This document shows, piece by piece, positions 33,701-45,143 of a stretch of DNA of 64,000 bases; position 1 is the stretch's first letter; the number at the start of each line of letters is the position of its first letter. Source of the DNA: Taeniopygia guttata (lineage: Eukaryota > Chordata > Aves > Passeriformes > Estrildidae); contig NC_133026.1 of NCBI RefSeq assembly GCF_048771995.1, positions 99,659,501 to 99,723,500 of the forward strand, read 5' to 3'. The notes beneath the pieces were generated by a model, which searched no databases, was not told the DNA's origin, and was given only the letters and a program-made list of their open reading frames with translations. A program made the translations under genes and the position numbers.

Positions 33701-34605
33701 TAGCGTCTTACCCATTTTCTTCTGGGTAACTACAGTCTGCTAGAGAGGGCTTCACAAATGCTGCTACAAGAATTCACTCGTGTCAAATCTGGTGGGAGAG
33801 ATTAATTAATTCTTGACGAGGACGGGGGGATTAAAAGCCTGCCTTGAGCCCTGTACACATATTTCACTCTTTATCTTTGTTTGCAATATGCCCCATATGT
33901 TTGTCTAAGAATGTGGTGCAATGGTCTTCAGCCTCACTCAGAAAAATCAACGTTGCACAACACGCTCCAGGGTACGGCACGGATTGATATTTTAGGTTAG
34001 AGTTCACCGGCAACGACAGCAGCAGTAACAGCGAGGCAAAACAAGAGAAAACAGGAAAAAAAACCCCAAAAAACAAAACAAAATAGAAAAAGCTCGGAAA
34101 TTAGTGAGGAGACTTAGGGTTCAGTCAGATGGCAGCGTGGTTCTCCTGCTCAAACACCAACTGTAGAGCCGCCACAAGCGCGGCCGGCAGCGATGGGTTT
34201 CGGAGCAGCGCGCAGAGCTGCAGCTCCACGGCCGCGGCCGGCTCGGTGACAGCATTACCGGGCTTGCGGTCAGCAGCCCCGGGTGCCGAGAGACCGCTGC
34301 GCTCCAAGGCAGGTTAGGCTGCAGGGCTCCCACCCGCGCCTCCCTCCGCACGGCTCCAGCCGGCTCGCAGGGCTGCGGCGGCGGCCCGACCTGCTTCTCC
34401 CACGCAGCGCCCATCGGGGCTAATCCCCCACGGCCCCGCTCACCCCCGCTGCTCCGCAGGCTGGAGCCGACCAAGGGCTGCTCAGCCTCGGGCATCCCCG
34501 GCAGCCGGAGCCGCCGGCCGGCACGGCGGAGGGGATGGAAAAGGGGCGGGAGTGGCCCCGCACTCACCGCAGCAGCGATCCCACGCAATCCCGCGCCACC
34601 TCCAT
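24621..34605 (-). CDS. CIDEA: CIDEA, lipid-droplet CIDE-family protein, complete
   Basis: CIDEA sits on lipid droplets (and the ER) and drives lipid exchange and droplet fusion; it was first described as a DFF45-like cell-death effector. Coding exons on the minus strand are 34605-34568, 30683-30527, 30341-30195, 28061-27880 and 24753-24621 (38, 157, 147, 182 and 133 nt). They total 657 nt, which is 218 residues plus stop, against 219 in human. All introns are GT-AG and the phases agree. The N-terminus MEVARDCVGSLLR matches human MEAARDYAGALIR and sets the start. The CIDE-N domain (about residues 37-115) has TLVLEEDGTVVDTEDFF and DNTHFMVLENGQKW. The CIDE-C domain (about 127-200) has NITFDLYKLNPKDFIGCLN. 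The amphipathic helix region RKVIQLISHAAQ and ITGQFLLYTGTYM follow. A lysine cluster (RKKKKMG) in the linker differs from mammals. Confidence 0.97.
24754..27879 (-). other. CIDEA: CIDEA intron 4
   Basis: This 3.1-kb intron carries a poly-A run near 25637-25651. Nothing else was recognised. Confidence 0.8.
27880..28061 (-). CDS. CIDEA: CIDEA coding exon 4 (linker and CIDE-C)
   Basis: The exon encodes TKNGVVAVRKKKK, then MGVANITFDLYKLNPKDF and KATFYEIYSISYDIKC to VL plus two bases. The CIDE-C motif LNPKDFIGCLN is identical to the human one. The donor is GTGAGT. Confidence 0.97.
28062..30194 (-). other. CIDEA: CIDEA intron 3
   Basis: This 2.1-kb intron has only short chance frames and no repeat I can name. 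Confidence 0.8.
30195..30341 (-). CDS. CIDEA: CIDEA coding exon 3 (CIDE-N core)
   Basis: The 49 codons TLDAFFITAG through GQKWTP form the core of the CIDE-N fold. Both boundaries are phase 0. A run of about 15 T precedes the acceptor, and the donor is GTAAGT. Confidence 0.97.
30527..30683 (-). CDS. CIDEA: CIDEA coding exon 2
   Basis: The exon encodes SFISMGAS through FPPLMPAGRPFRVSNAS to LQELLSK. Human CIDEA has TPLMHPARPFRVSN at the same place. The acceptor is TGTCTTAG and the donor GTATAG. Confidence 0.95.
30684..34567 (-). other. CIDEA: CIDEA intron 1
   Basis: This 3.9-kb intron is AT-rich except for its first 440 bp, which belong to the CpG island. The stretch 31202-31599 is open on both strands for more than 115 codons, with no resemblance to known protein. 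A separate small frame at 34125-34307 is listed on its own. Confidence 0.8.
34125..34307 (-). other. Coding-like small frame in CIDEA CpG island
   Basis: A minus-strand frame of about 60 codons ends at TGA (34127-34125). Its C-terminal half (VELQLCALLRNPSLPAALVA, then LQLVFEQENHAAI) looks like a natural Leu-rich amphipathic helix pair, not GC-rich noise. It has no ATG: the frame opens only at CCTGCCTTG after an upstream stop. It could be a 3' exon of an unrecognised transcript, an alternative exon, or chance. I do not recognise the protein. Confidence 0.2.
34568..34605 (-). CDS. CIDEA: CIDEA coding exon 1
   Basis: The ATG at 34605 begins MEVARDCVGSLL plus two bases, followed by a GTGAGTGC donor. 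The exon lies in a CpG island. The next exon supplies one base to complete an Arg codon. Confidence 0.95.
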
Positions 34606-34790
34606 GGCCCGGCCGGACGCGGGGCAGCGCCGGTCACGGCGCTTAAGTGCAGCGGGCGGGGCTCCTCCCTGCCCCGGCCCCTCCCTGCCGTGCCCGGGGA
34701 CAGCCCCGCGGGGCGCAGCACCCGCCCGCTGCCCCAGGGCTGCAGCAACAGGTGCCAGGCTGGGCACGCTGTGGGAAGGGAAGTTTCTTC

Positions 34791-37700
34791 AGGAAGCCAC
34801 TTATGGTTTACCCGGGAAAGGAGCGGGAAAGTTTTTGTTCAGCGTGTGCGGGGGATGCGCTCTACACGTTAGCTCGTTGCAGCTCATATAGCAGTGGAAG
34901 CCAGTCTCATTTGCGACCTCCCAGCATTAGAGCAAATCAACAGATTAAGCGTCTCAGCTTCTGATTTTAGAGCCTGTAAATAAGCTTAGAGCTTGAATTA
35001 ATGTGTACAGTAGTGGAGGTATTTACTGTCGCTCCTACGGGCAGGGGACCAGTGGCTTCTGTTTACTACAGAGGAAAAAAGGCAGTGTTTCCTGTTCACA
35101 TGGACACAAGTCCTTCACAGTCTTTTTGGGCTCTGGAACCAGGTTCTATTGCTTACAGCTGTCCAGCAATTATTGTACAGGAAAAATAGAGCCAGGAGCA
35201 TCAGAGTCTGCCTCAGGCAACAGCCTGACCTAGGGCAAGGATCTGCACCAGGAAACCTTGCCACTCCTGATCAGGGAATGACTCCAGAAGCCCTTGCCAC
35301 CAACACTCAGGTTACCCCCAGGGTCAGGAATAGTTGGTAACTTGGTTGCCTGATTGCTTTTCCTGTTTAGGGTAGAAAGGAGCATGCAGTTTACAGTCCA
35401 GGTTTCTTTAGCAGGCAGTCTGACACCTGCTAGATGTCTTCTTCAGTCCTCAGCATTTGGAGCCTTTACCAGCTATTAAGAATTCAACTTTTTTGGTCCA
35501 GGGCAGATTGCCTTCTTGGATGGCATCTTCTCTCCAGCCTGATAAATAGCTCCTTTCCTCAGAACATATTCTACACCAAGAAATTTGTCCCTGGGAATCT
35601 AAGCCCAAACTTTTAGCTCTTCCTCCTCAAGCTTCTTAGGCCTTTCTTGCAGGTGTATAGGGGTCCTTCTCATATGTTAACCCCTTTCCCACCTGTTTCC
35701 TATAGCATTTAGTTTTGTTACTCTTCTGCAGTTGGTCCCTGACAACATGACACAGAGAGCAGGAAGTGAGAGGCAGTATATAATTTTTGAGCACTGGACT
35801 CCAAACAGGAAGTTTTCCCCTGGATTTATATCTTGTGATGGATTGTGGGGTACAACTGATGTTGAGTTTGAAAAGTGATGCATTTTTAAGGAGTTCTTGA
35901 CAATGTTGTATCTACTGTCAAAAACTTGTGTGTAACACTGCAGCTTTTCCTGCTGTGGAGGGAGAAAAGGAAGAAGGTGTTTTGTCAGGTGGTCTGTCTC
36001 CTCTGTCTGTGGAAGGGAAGGGAGAGTGTCCCTTAGAGATCTTATAGAAATCGCAGTAACTTTAGAGATTTTTCTGAACAGGCTGGGATACAAATGTCTG
36101 GAGGAGGTGGAAATTTTGTTCTTGCAGAAGCTTGGTTTTTCTCTGGTCATGTGGCTCCCCCCAAAGTTCTCTGCAGAGGTGTCCAGCCAGCGCACCACTG
36201 CTCAGCAGCCCCCCAGGGGACGTGCAAGGCCTGCCACAGCTCTGAGACAGGGGCAAGGACAAGCTCCTCCAACAGCATTAGTGCTTCAATTTGCATTGGC
36301 TATTGTAACTAATACAAACACAGATGCCTAACTAATGCAAACATAGATGTACAAGAGTAACAGGAAAAACATGTCCTTTTAAAGACTGTACTCATTTGAA
36401 AAGGAGAGAAGGGTATTGCCTGTAGTTTTACAAGCTGCACAATTACTCCTTACCCCCCCCCCCCTCCCTTTTTTCCCTTTACTGCAAGCAGCAGTAAAAC
36501 CATCAGATGGGTAAAATCACTGACCTAGGAGCTGGGCTCCTGAGAAAGAAGTGTCTTTGAAAAGTAGCAAGACAGGACACAGATGGGATTTGCACAAAAC
36601 TTACCGAGGAAGAGTACAAACCAGTAGCAGGTGCCAAAAGTGGCAGGCCAGGGCAATCAAATGAGATATCATTAAAAACTGATGTGACAAGACAACACCC
36701 AGTATAAAGACAATAGCTGTAAGAGGCAGACTCTTTCTTCTCTTTTACAGGAAAGAAAACAAACTGCAAACAAAAACAAACCTGAGGTGAGTAGGCCAGA
36801 AAACTTAACAACATTTACTCCAGTCACATCACGGGAAATATTAATCATGCAGGGGACAAAGTACATGGCTGATACTGAAGGGAGTGAATATTAGAGGTGG
36901 AGCTAAATAAGGATGCTAATCCCTCTTGCTAAATTACTCTCTTGCTGTCCCCTCACTGAGTGCGGTGACTGCCTCCACAGGTGTTACCTTTCCACTGCAG
37001 TTCAAGTTAAACAAGTTTGGTTAAGTAACTCCTCACAGGGGTCATATTGCTATGGAAAAGGGTTTGTATCGGGCATGTTTAACAGGGAGGAGGAGGCACT
37101 TGAAATAGTTTTGCATGCAACTTCACATTGATAAGCTTGCAGTATCAGGCCAGGTTTTCCTAATCACCCTTTGAGAAAATAATGTCAAATTGGAACAAAC
37201 TCAGAGGAAAGTGGGAACGATCTGACATGTAGAAGAACATGGTATATGGGCTATGTAGTTTGGGAATGGGGAAGATTGGGTGGAAACACCAATCATGGAC
37301 ATCAATGATTTTAGAGAACTCTCTGAAGAGGAATGGAATAACATTCTCTTTGTGCCTATAGGGACTTAACCTGTAGGAAAGGAGAATTAGGTTGTCCATT
37401 AAGAGCCTTTTCACATCTAAGGTGACTGTTAGGTGCTGGGCTCAATTGCGACTGAAGATGTGAAGTCAATTCGACACTGACATTGCTTGGGCCAGTGGTC
37501 ATAACACAAAGGACAAGTCCAGACACCAAGGATCAATTTGGACATTCCTTCTGTTTCTCAAGGCTCTGACAAATAATACCAATGAGATTAATGCAGAATA
37601 AAGTGCATTAATGATGCGAATTAATGAGGCGCTATCTCACCTTCCTTGGCCCAAGAGGGGAGTGAAAGAAGTAAGCAGACACATTTACAGCACTGTTAGC

Positions 37701-40700
37701 AACAAAGGTAGCAAGATTAGAAAGATTGGCTTAAATTTGTAAAAGCTGACCTTCTATTCAGCTTTCTGCCCTTTCCTGCTTTCAGTTAAGTCGGACCCTG
37801 ATTTTTGTTAGAAGCACTCTTGTGATCACCCCTAAGCAAATTTGTTTCTTCTCCCTTGTATAGAGAACCAACTTTCTATTCTTCACGTGTCCTCAAAATA
37901 ACAATATTTGTTTCTAAACTGCTTTTACTATTCAGCAGATTTCTATCTCCACTGCCTCTGATTCAGTTTTATTTCTGTCAGGCTGTTTATGTTAAAGATT
38001 TGCTTGTTCATTCTTAATATTTGTGCTAACCAATACTGCACCAACCTTTGAAGTTTTAATGAACAAATTAGACAAGCATCCATCACAAGAGGTTAATATA
38101 CAGCAGATTATTTTGAGAAAAGATTATGGAATAGATTTCATGAAGTTGCTTTTTGTTGTTTTCCATCTTTTTCAGAATCTTTGCTAGTGGAACCATATTT
38201 TGTAATGAGGTAAAGTTCTAACAGCTTTGCAGGAGCCACCGAGAGTTCTTGTTAGCTCTACAGGAGGGGATGAGGCTCCTCCTAAAGGTGATCTCGCTGC
38301 TCTGCATGGCTGTGTAGAAGAAGATGGGAACTTTTTTTGGGTACTGATTAAAATCCTCTGAAATTTGCTGGAAATGGTTCTGTGGCCAGAAAAGTTCCCA
38401 GTGTTGAAAGCTCTGTTTGAACTAAAAGTTAACCTTTGACTGCAGTGAAATATCTGGACCAGAAAAAAAACCTTCTTTATTCTGAGATTTCATGGGTAAG
38501 TATTCTGTTTTGTTTTGTTCTTTTTGGTTTTCAATGATTTAACAGTAGGATCAAGACAGTGTTGATGGGTGGGCACAATTTAGGAACGCTTAGGAAAAGT
38601 TGCCCTTTCAAGGATGTCTCAGGGGTGTGAAATACTTTGACACAAAAATTTCAATTCAGATGCATTATAGCTAGAAGGGATATTAAAATCCCAAGGTCAG
38701 GCTTTGCCCTTCTTTACCCCCTTTGCAATAATGAATGCATGTGTGAATGGATTGCACATATTTGTGGGCAGCATTTAGCTGAAAGCTGACTTATGGAGAG
38801 CATCAGTGTGACAGAAATATAGAAAAACAGAAATATTGCCTGGGAGATTTTTGAAGATAATGAACTGGGAATTTATTTTTTGTTTATTTTGATCATGCCA
38901 AAGATAATATCAAATATTTTATTTTATATTTCAAAAGTTGGAACTCCAAAGTTGTATAAGTTCTAAATAAAACTAAATAATTTTTCTTTTCATTAATTTC
39001 TAACATCTTTACAATTTATTATTGATTAGTGATATTTCCCATGGGAAGAAAAAATATTCAAGAAGAAATATGAATTTTTATTTTGCAAGCATTGAAATTT
39101 TCTTTTATGAGGCTTTTCATCACAAAATAAGAGGCTATCAGCTGTGGAATTGTCCCATAGCTGCACAGTCATGTTATGATTTCTGTAGCAGGGCTTGAAG
39201 CGCTTCAGACTCCAGGTAACACTCCAGAACCACTGGGCCTCAGATTGAACTGTGAGCTCATGCTTCTTTGGTTGCTGCACTAATTAATTAAAAAACTAGA
39301 TTTAAAAAATCTTCTTGGACAAGGAGCATCTTTATGTCTTACCTGGCATTCTTTCCAAGTTTAAAAATAACAATTATTGTACTTTGGTGTTGTCCAAAAC
39401 AAAGACTAAGGCAGTAAAAGTCAGACAGGTTAATGAGTGACTTTCCTGAGGGTCCCACTGCATTTGAATCTATGTGTTTCTGCCTATTATGGGTTCACCT
39501 GTGAGCATGAACAGTCATTTTTAATGTGTGCAAGAACAGGAACTAGATTCATAAATGCTACATAGTAATCTATGTGCATGTGAAATTTCCAAAGCAGCTC
39601 CCCTAGGAAATTTTTAAGGATCACAGATTGAAACAGACTAAGAAAAATATTGCTATGACTTACTTCAGATTCTGCTCAGGTACTTTACTTCAGATTCTGC
39701 TCAGGTACTTTACTCTCTAGACAAAAACAGTCCTGGTAAGCTGCAGGCCCGAAGTCAAGTTCCAGTCAGACCTAATTTGGAGTCTAAGCCTGACTTAGGA
39801 GCTAAATGCTTTCTGACAAGAGCTGGCCTGCCTCTGTACCCATCCCTGTAAAATATCCAGTCAGCCCTCAGACTCTAGCAGGTCTTTGCACTGCCTTGAG
39901 GTGGGTCAAGCTGTAGGAGCAGAATGGGTTTGTGCTGTGAGGCCAATAGCTCCCAGATCTGAATAGTGTCACTCTACCATGCAGCTTCCTCCCCTGGCCA
40001 CCTCAGCTCCAAAGTCCTTGTCACCTCACACCCTCAGGTGTGGTTGTGCCTCCCCCACCAGCCCCAGCCCACACAGATGTGGCTCTGTTTGGTTTGATTC
40101 TGGTCATTGGATGATCTGTCCAACAAACCAAATTAGTGTGGGTCACAACACTTTGGAGCATGAAGTTACTGCACCCTTTCACTTGTGGTGAAGCTGGAGC
40201 ATTGATAGTAAGTCTGGATGGTTCCTGAGAAATGAAGCTGTTCATCACTTTGGAACACGCTGAGGAGGTGACAGGGCTGCCAGCCTTATCTCATGGTCAC
40301 CATTCCTCCTAACAGATACAACAGGAATCTTACTGCTGCTCTTTGAGATTGAAGAAATCTACTTTTTTAAATAACTTGCCTGACACACACATGTATGTGA
40401 CAGCCATAGGCTCAGCGCCATGGTGGTTTGCTGTAATTAGGCAGGGAAATCTCCCACGTGGTCAGTGGGGATAAATCTCGCAGAAAGTGAGAAATGCAAA
40501 GGGATCACTCTTTCAATAATTGATTCTTTATTCAGCTGATGGGTTTTCTGTTTAGGCCCAGCTGAGTGGTTTAGCAAAACAAAGACAGATGGCAGCAGAT
40601 TATATCAAACACGACTTTGTTAGTGGATAATCAACACAGATTCTGCCACCTTCCCACCCCCCCTCACTCAGAGTTCAGTCAAAGCCCATTAAGTAAACAG

Positions 40701-43429
40701 AAAGACTCCTATTGATTTTGGTGGGCACTCAGCCAAGGCCTTTGTCTCAACAGTTTTCTCAGCTTAACTTTGGCCTAATCATAATTTTTGAATGTTTTGG
40801 GGTTGGGTTTTTTTTGTTTGTTTATAAAGAAAGAAGAAAGTAATGCTGATTATAGTCACTCTTGGGAACTATTGGGGGAAAGATCAGACTATGGTTTTAT
40901 ATGCACAATATGCTGCTATTAGCATATCCAAGGTAAAAGTTCAGCTTGTTTCAACTCTGAGTTTTATGCCAGTTAAGTTCAATTTTTAGGGAAAGTGTAG
41001 AGATGAGTGATATAGATGAAATAGGTGCTCTGTCTGCCTTCTGAGCTGCATCCCCTGGAAGAGGTCCTTGAGCAAGCTACATTTGGGCTGACGACAAACC
41101 TGTGAGCTTGGATGTGCTCAGAGTGGATTCTGAAGTCTCTTGGCTGCAGGTGTCTTGTGAAGACTTTCCCATTCTGCTAAGACACTGCCTATTTGCTTCT
41201 CCTTTTAGAAGCACCTTATCAGCCCAATCTGACATTTTGTTCTAAAACTCATTGCTGTCCCTGGCACAACCTTGTAGAGATTGGTTGTATTTCATGTTAT
41301 TTCCACAAATATAACTGAAGCACTTTATTTACCCTGTTGCCACACGTTAACTACATTGATATCTAATTGGCTTTTCTGCATGGCACATGCCTTTCTGTGA
41401 TGCTGGCTCTCCCTACCAGTGCCAAAAGTACATTTTGCTCCTTACAGTGGGTACGTGTAGACACACAATCCCTTATAATGAATCCTCCCTATGTCAGATG
41501 CTGTGTTTAGTCTTTCCCTCCTGACACAAACTCTCTTACAAGAGCAGAAGCATTAAGTGTGCAGTGACCGTGTGTTGCTTGACAAGCCTTAACCAAAGAG
41601 ATGCATCATCAGAAATCCATTCCTTTCTCAGAGCTTGAGGAGAGATGTAGGGCAAGGCTTTGAAGTGCTCCTCTTGTGCTTCTGTATTGCAGCACATCAG
41701 CAATGCCAGAGGCGCAGGGTCGGCCTGTATCTCTCTCTGGCTGACTGGTACGGATAGGGGAGCTCCAGTGTGGCAGTGTGCATCCAGGAGGCATCACAGA
41801 TGAGTGATCCAGGTGCCTGGGAGCAGAAACCTATCCCAACCTAGAGCTGCCCTCTTTTGGCAAGCCAGGCTGGCTGAGTCAGTCTCCAGGAAAGGGTTTT
41901 ATTGTGTATGGGAAAGACTCCACTTAGGGCAAGTTACAGTTCCACAGCCCCTGAGCTGCAAGGTGGTGAGGAAATACAAGAGAGCCTGATGCAGCCACCA
42001 GAGACATTTCAGAATGACTGGGACAGAAAGGGATAAAATGCTGCTGAATCAATAATTGCATCAGGTTTTGGCAGACTTCTTCCATGCAGCTCTGAGAAGG
42101 AAATAAACAGAGGCAGAACTGTCTTGTGTATGCACCTCTCTCATTTCTTCATATAGCTCCAAGCAGAAATAAACATCCCTCTCAAATCTGTACAGGTTTA
42201 CAAATGTTTAAAAATTCAACAGGGCTTCTGCATAGTTATGTTTGTTTTTAATGACCTGCTTTTAAACTTCTGTCCCTCAAAGCCCTTTGATACAGATAAA
42301 GAGAAAAAAAAGTGACAAGAAATGTTGTTTTCCCAGAAAGAGATACTTCAAACTTAATGTGTGAATATACTTGATTGTCAGCAGGTGGCTCTGTGTTAAG
42401 AGTGAGCTCTTGTTCTTGATGGATGCGCAGAACTGAAACTGTTTAAAAGAAATTATTTTATTTTTCAAGCCAATAGGAAGATGATAAAGGTCTATAATTT
42501 TTCAGTAGGAATGATAGTGGTCAGAGGAAAGATAATCAGTAAGAAACTCTTGCATGAAGGAAACTGACAATAACAGTCTGCTGCTAGAGGAAATATCTGG
42601 TCTTTTCAACAAAAGCCATGTCAGCTTTGCTAGATATGCAGGTTTTCAGGTATGGCATCAAGCTTTTTATTTCTGTTTGAGGGTTTGGATTTTTGGTTTC
42701 TTTTTAAAGTTCCTATTTTCAAGGTATGATGTCATTGAATGGAAGCACTGGGACATAGGATCATATCTATTTGATTGCAGTAAGTGGGAATCTTTCAATT
42801 TCATGCAGTGGGGGTAGGACTGGCTCCTCATTGCCTCGTAGTATCAGGCTGAGGATTGTCACGGTGGCTTTCTGGCAGGGTTGGTGTCTGAAAATGCTAC
42901 AGCAGCAGCTTCATGAATATATAAAAAGATATCCTTATCTGAAATGATGTTTTATTAGATAAACTATATAATGTGATTTAAACAAGAGGAATGTGCTTTC
43001 TCAGTATTTCAGCTGCCTTCTTGTTTTAATGGTGGGGAGCAGTTGTTTGTCATAAGCGGGTGAGAGGATCTTGTGTGAAAGTATATTTAAGAGCTTTTAT
43101 GAGAATGGTGAATCTGAGAAAGGTTTTGAGGAAGAAAACTGGCTTGCACTGGATGAGTGGACTGTGATGTCAGTATGTAAGGAAGGGGCAAAAAAGGAAC
43201 AATATGTTAGCCACAATTCAATAGTACTGGCCATTTCCATAGCTTAGGATAGATTAAATGTACTTACAGCATGTAAGTACAACAAATGTTGAAGATTTTT
43301 CAATGTTTTAATGAGATTCAGAAAGAAATTACCACCTTTTTCAAAATTCAGCCCTGACCTTTCAGTCTTCCCTATCCTGTTCTGTGACATTCTGCTTGGC
43401 AATTAATTTCTCTGCAAGGTCCTGCATGT
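34791..43429. other. Intergenic between CIDEA and IMPA2, left part
   Basis: AT-rich DNA without a gene I recognise. It holds a poly-C run near 36454-36465 and a perfect tandem duplication at 39661-39710. Open frames of up to 173 codons (35677-36198, minus) show no known domain. Confidence 0.6.
39661..39710 (+). repeat. Perfect 25-bp tandem duplication
   Basis: The unit beginning TACTTCAGATTCTGCTCAGG occurs twice in direct succession, at 39661-39685 and 39686-39710, with no mismatch. The lack of divergence suggests a recent duplication or ongoing homogenisation. Confidence 0.97.
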
Positions 43430-43800
43430 GGGTTGAGGAAATCCCAAACACAGATCACACCATGGAAGGCCATTGGATCAGTTAAGCATGATTTTCCTTT
43501 CATAAGTCCATGCTGACTCTTTCCAGCCACCTCCTTGTCCTTAATGTGCTTTAAAATGGTTTGCAGCAGTATTTACTCTATCATCTTCCCAGGGACTGAG
43601 GTGAGGCTGGCTGGCCTGTTGTTCCCAGGGACCTTCTTCTTGTTCCTTGAAGACAGGAGTGACATTTGCCTTTTCCCAATGCTCAAGAAGGTCCCCAGAT
43701 GACAACATTTCTAAGACAATCAAAAGTGGCATCAGGCTGACATCAGCCAGCTCCCACTGCACTTGCAGGTGCTCTCCATCAGCTTCCATGGACCTGTAGT
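43430..43800 (-). mobile_element. CR1 LINE fragment, reverse-transcriptase region
   Basis: On the minus strand the frame gives WELADVSLMPL, then LLEHWEKANVTPVFKEQEEG, matching CR1 RT text of the form W-KKANVTPVFKKGKKEDPGNYRPVSLTS. After VTPVFK the copy drifts out of frame (a single-frame reading continues as unrelated residues). It then returns to CR1-like nucleotides such as those for KDKEVAGKSQHG and KGKSCLTD in another frame. The copy is old, partial and non-functional. Both ends are approximate. Confidence 0.9.
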
Positions 43801-44043
43801 GTCTGGATAGAGAGGGAAAGCTTAAAAGCTTAAAGCTTTAAAGCAGCTCTCATGGGGAGAAGCCTCATTGTTGCTTTTTCCAGACTTTTCTTCAGAACAG
43901 ATCAAATCACCTTTGCCTTGGATGTGGCCAGCTAAATTCCTGGGTGTGTACTCGAAGTCATGACAGTGAATTTGTGAGGCTGGCTCTTAGGATAAACTGC
44001 CTGATTTACAGGAATAAAGGGGAAGTGGAATTCAAAGGAGGCA
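43801..44043. other. Short spacer between CR1 and ERV pieces
   Basis: This contains repeated AAGCTT-like words near 43818-43842 and nothing else I can name. It is not clear whether it is unique DNA or part of either flanking repeat. Confidence 0.4.
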
Positions 44044-44837
44044 AACTGTCACCCAGATTGCCGAGTTTGGCCGGCTCAAGTATGTGCATGTCACGGTGGA
44101 CACGTTCTCCTCTGCGATGTGGGCTTCCGCTCACACTGGAGAAAAGGCTCGTGATGTCATTGCCCACTGGAGGCAGGCCTTTGCCGTTCTGGGCATACCT
44201 TCTGCTGTGAAAACCGACAATGGTCCTGCTTATGCATCGCAGCAGGTGCGGCAGTTCCTGCAGTTGTGGGGTGTGTCACACAAGTTTGGTATCCCCCATT
44301 CTCCAACCGGCCAAGCTATTGTAGAACGCGCTCATGGTACTCTGAAGCGGGTTCTTCAAAAACAAAAACGGGGAATGCAGGGTGAGACCCCGCACAGTCG
44401 GTTGGAGAAAGCATTGTACACCATCAATCATCTTACAGTGCAGCAGAATTCAAATAACCCTGTCATTTTAAATCATCATCTCTCATTGCAAGCTGCAGAC
44501 GAGGCACATCAGCCTCGAGCAAAAGTTCGAGTGCGGAATTTAGTCACTAAACAATGGGAAAGTCCCTATGACCTTATCGCTTCGGGGCGCGGGTATGCTT
44601 GTGTATCCACAGATACTGGGGTACACTGGGTACCTTCAAGGTGTGTTCGTCCTGATCTGCAACCGCAGAGACAGAATCTGACAAACGGGCAACATAGAAG
44701 CCGTGACCAAACTGAAAGTCATCAAATGGATGGATCATCGAGTGATGACTCAGTTGAAGATGACGGTGGGTGATCACTCTGATGATTCCTCCACGAACAG
44801 ACCCTGAACCTTATTCATTTTTTCTTTTCTTTTAAAC

Positions 44838-44851
44838 TAAAAAGGGTGAGA
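44838..44851 (+). other. Polypurine tract of the ERV
   Basis: An A/G-rich run (AAAAAGGGTGAGA) lies immediately before the LTR's first TG, where a retroviral polypurine tract is expected. Confidence 0.7.
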
Positions 44852-45143
44852 TGTCGCCCTGATTCTTGAGTTTTCTTAAGCCTTCTGAATTTACATTCTA
44901 TTGGGAAACTTTCCCACACAGTTTCTGTAAATAATGTATTGTTTTGCATTCCTCCATGGGGGTGGAGAGACTTGATGTACTAGTGCTTTGTCCAATGTCT
45001 TCGGAGAGGTGGCCCGTTCACTCTCCAATCCACTGTCACCTTTGGAGAAGTATAAAAGTTGGAGTCAGAAAATAAACGCTCTCTTTTTTGCCTTGCAAGG
45101 TAGCAATTGGCTCGCGTTTGCTTTCTCGTGTCCTATAGCGACA
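44852..45143 (+). repeat. 3' LTR of the class II ERV
   Basis: The 292-bp LTR is bounded by a 6-bp inverted repeat: TGTCGC at the start and GCGACA at the end. A TATA box (TATAAAAG, 45051-45058) and a polyadenylation signal (AATAAA, 45071-45076) lie close together, as in many short class II LTRs. Confidence 0.85.

Larger units (their letters stand above)
34125..34790. promoter_or_regulatory. CpG island and promoter of CIDEA
   Basis: Dense CpG and high GC surround exon 1. Upstream of the ATG, on the minus strand, are a GC box (GCCCCGCCCGC) and a weak TATA-like ACTTAAG about 30-40 bp from the start codon. The island reaches 440 bp into intron 1. Larger open frames here on both strands are composition artefacts. 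Confidence 0.8.
44044..45143 (+). mobile_element. Class II (ERVK-like) endogenous retrovirus fossil, 3' part
   Basis: This is a partial, broken provirus: the 3' part of pol (integrase), a polypurine tract and one LTR. The integrase core shows VTVDTFSS, KTDNGPAYAS and SPTGQAIVERAHGTLK. The C-terminal part shows GRGYACV and HWVPSRCVRPD, which closely recalls alpha- and betaretroviral integrases (GRGYAAV, WVPSRKVKPD). No envelope region is seen between pol and LTR. Gag, protease, RT and a 5' LTR are not present nearby. It is a fossil. The fairly well-preserved integrase stretch suggests moderate age, but with one LTR no age can be derived. Confidence 0.92.

Noticed and set aside
34121-34588. 155-codon minus-strand frame in the CIDEA CpG island
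   Set aside because: Composition-driven noise in a frame different from both CIDEA exon 1 and the more coding-like small frame.
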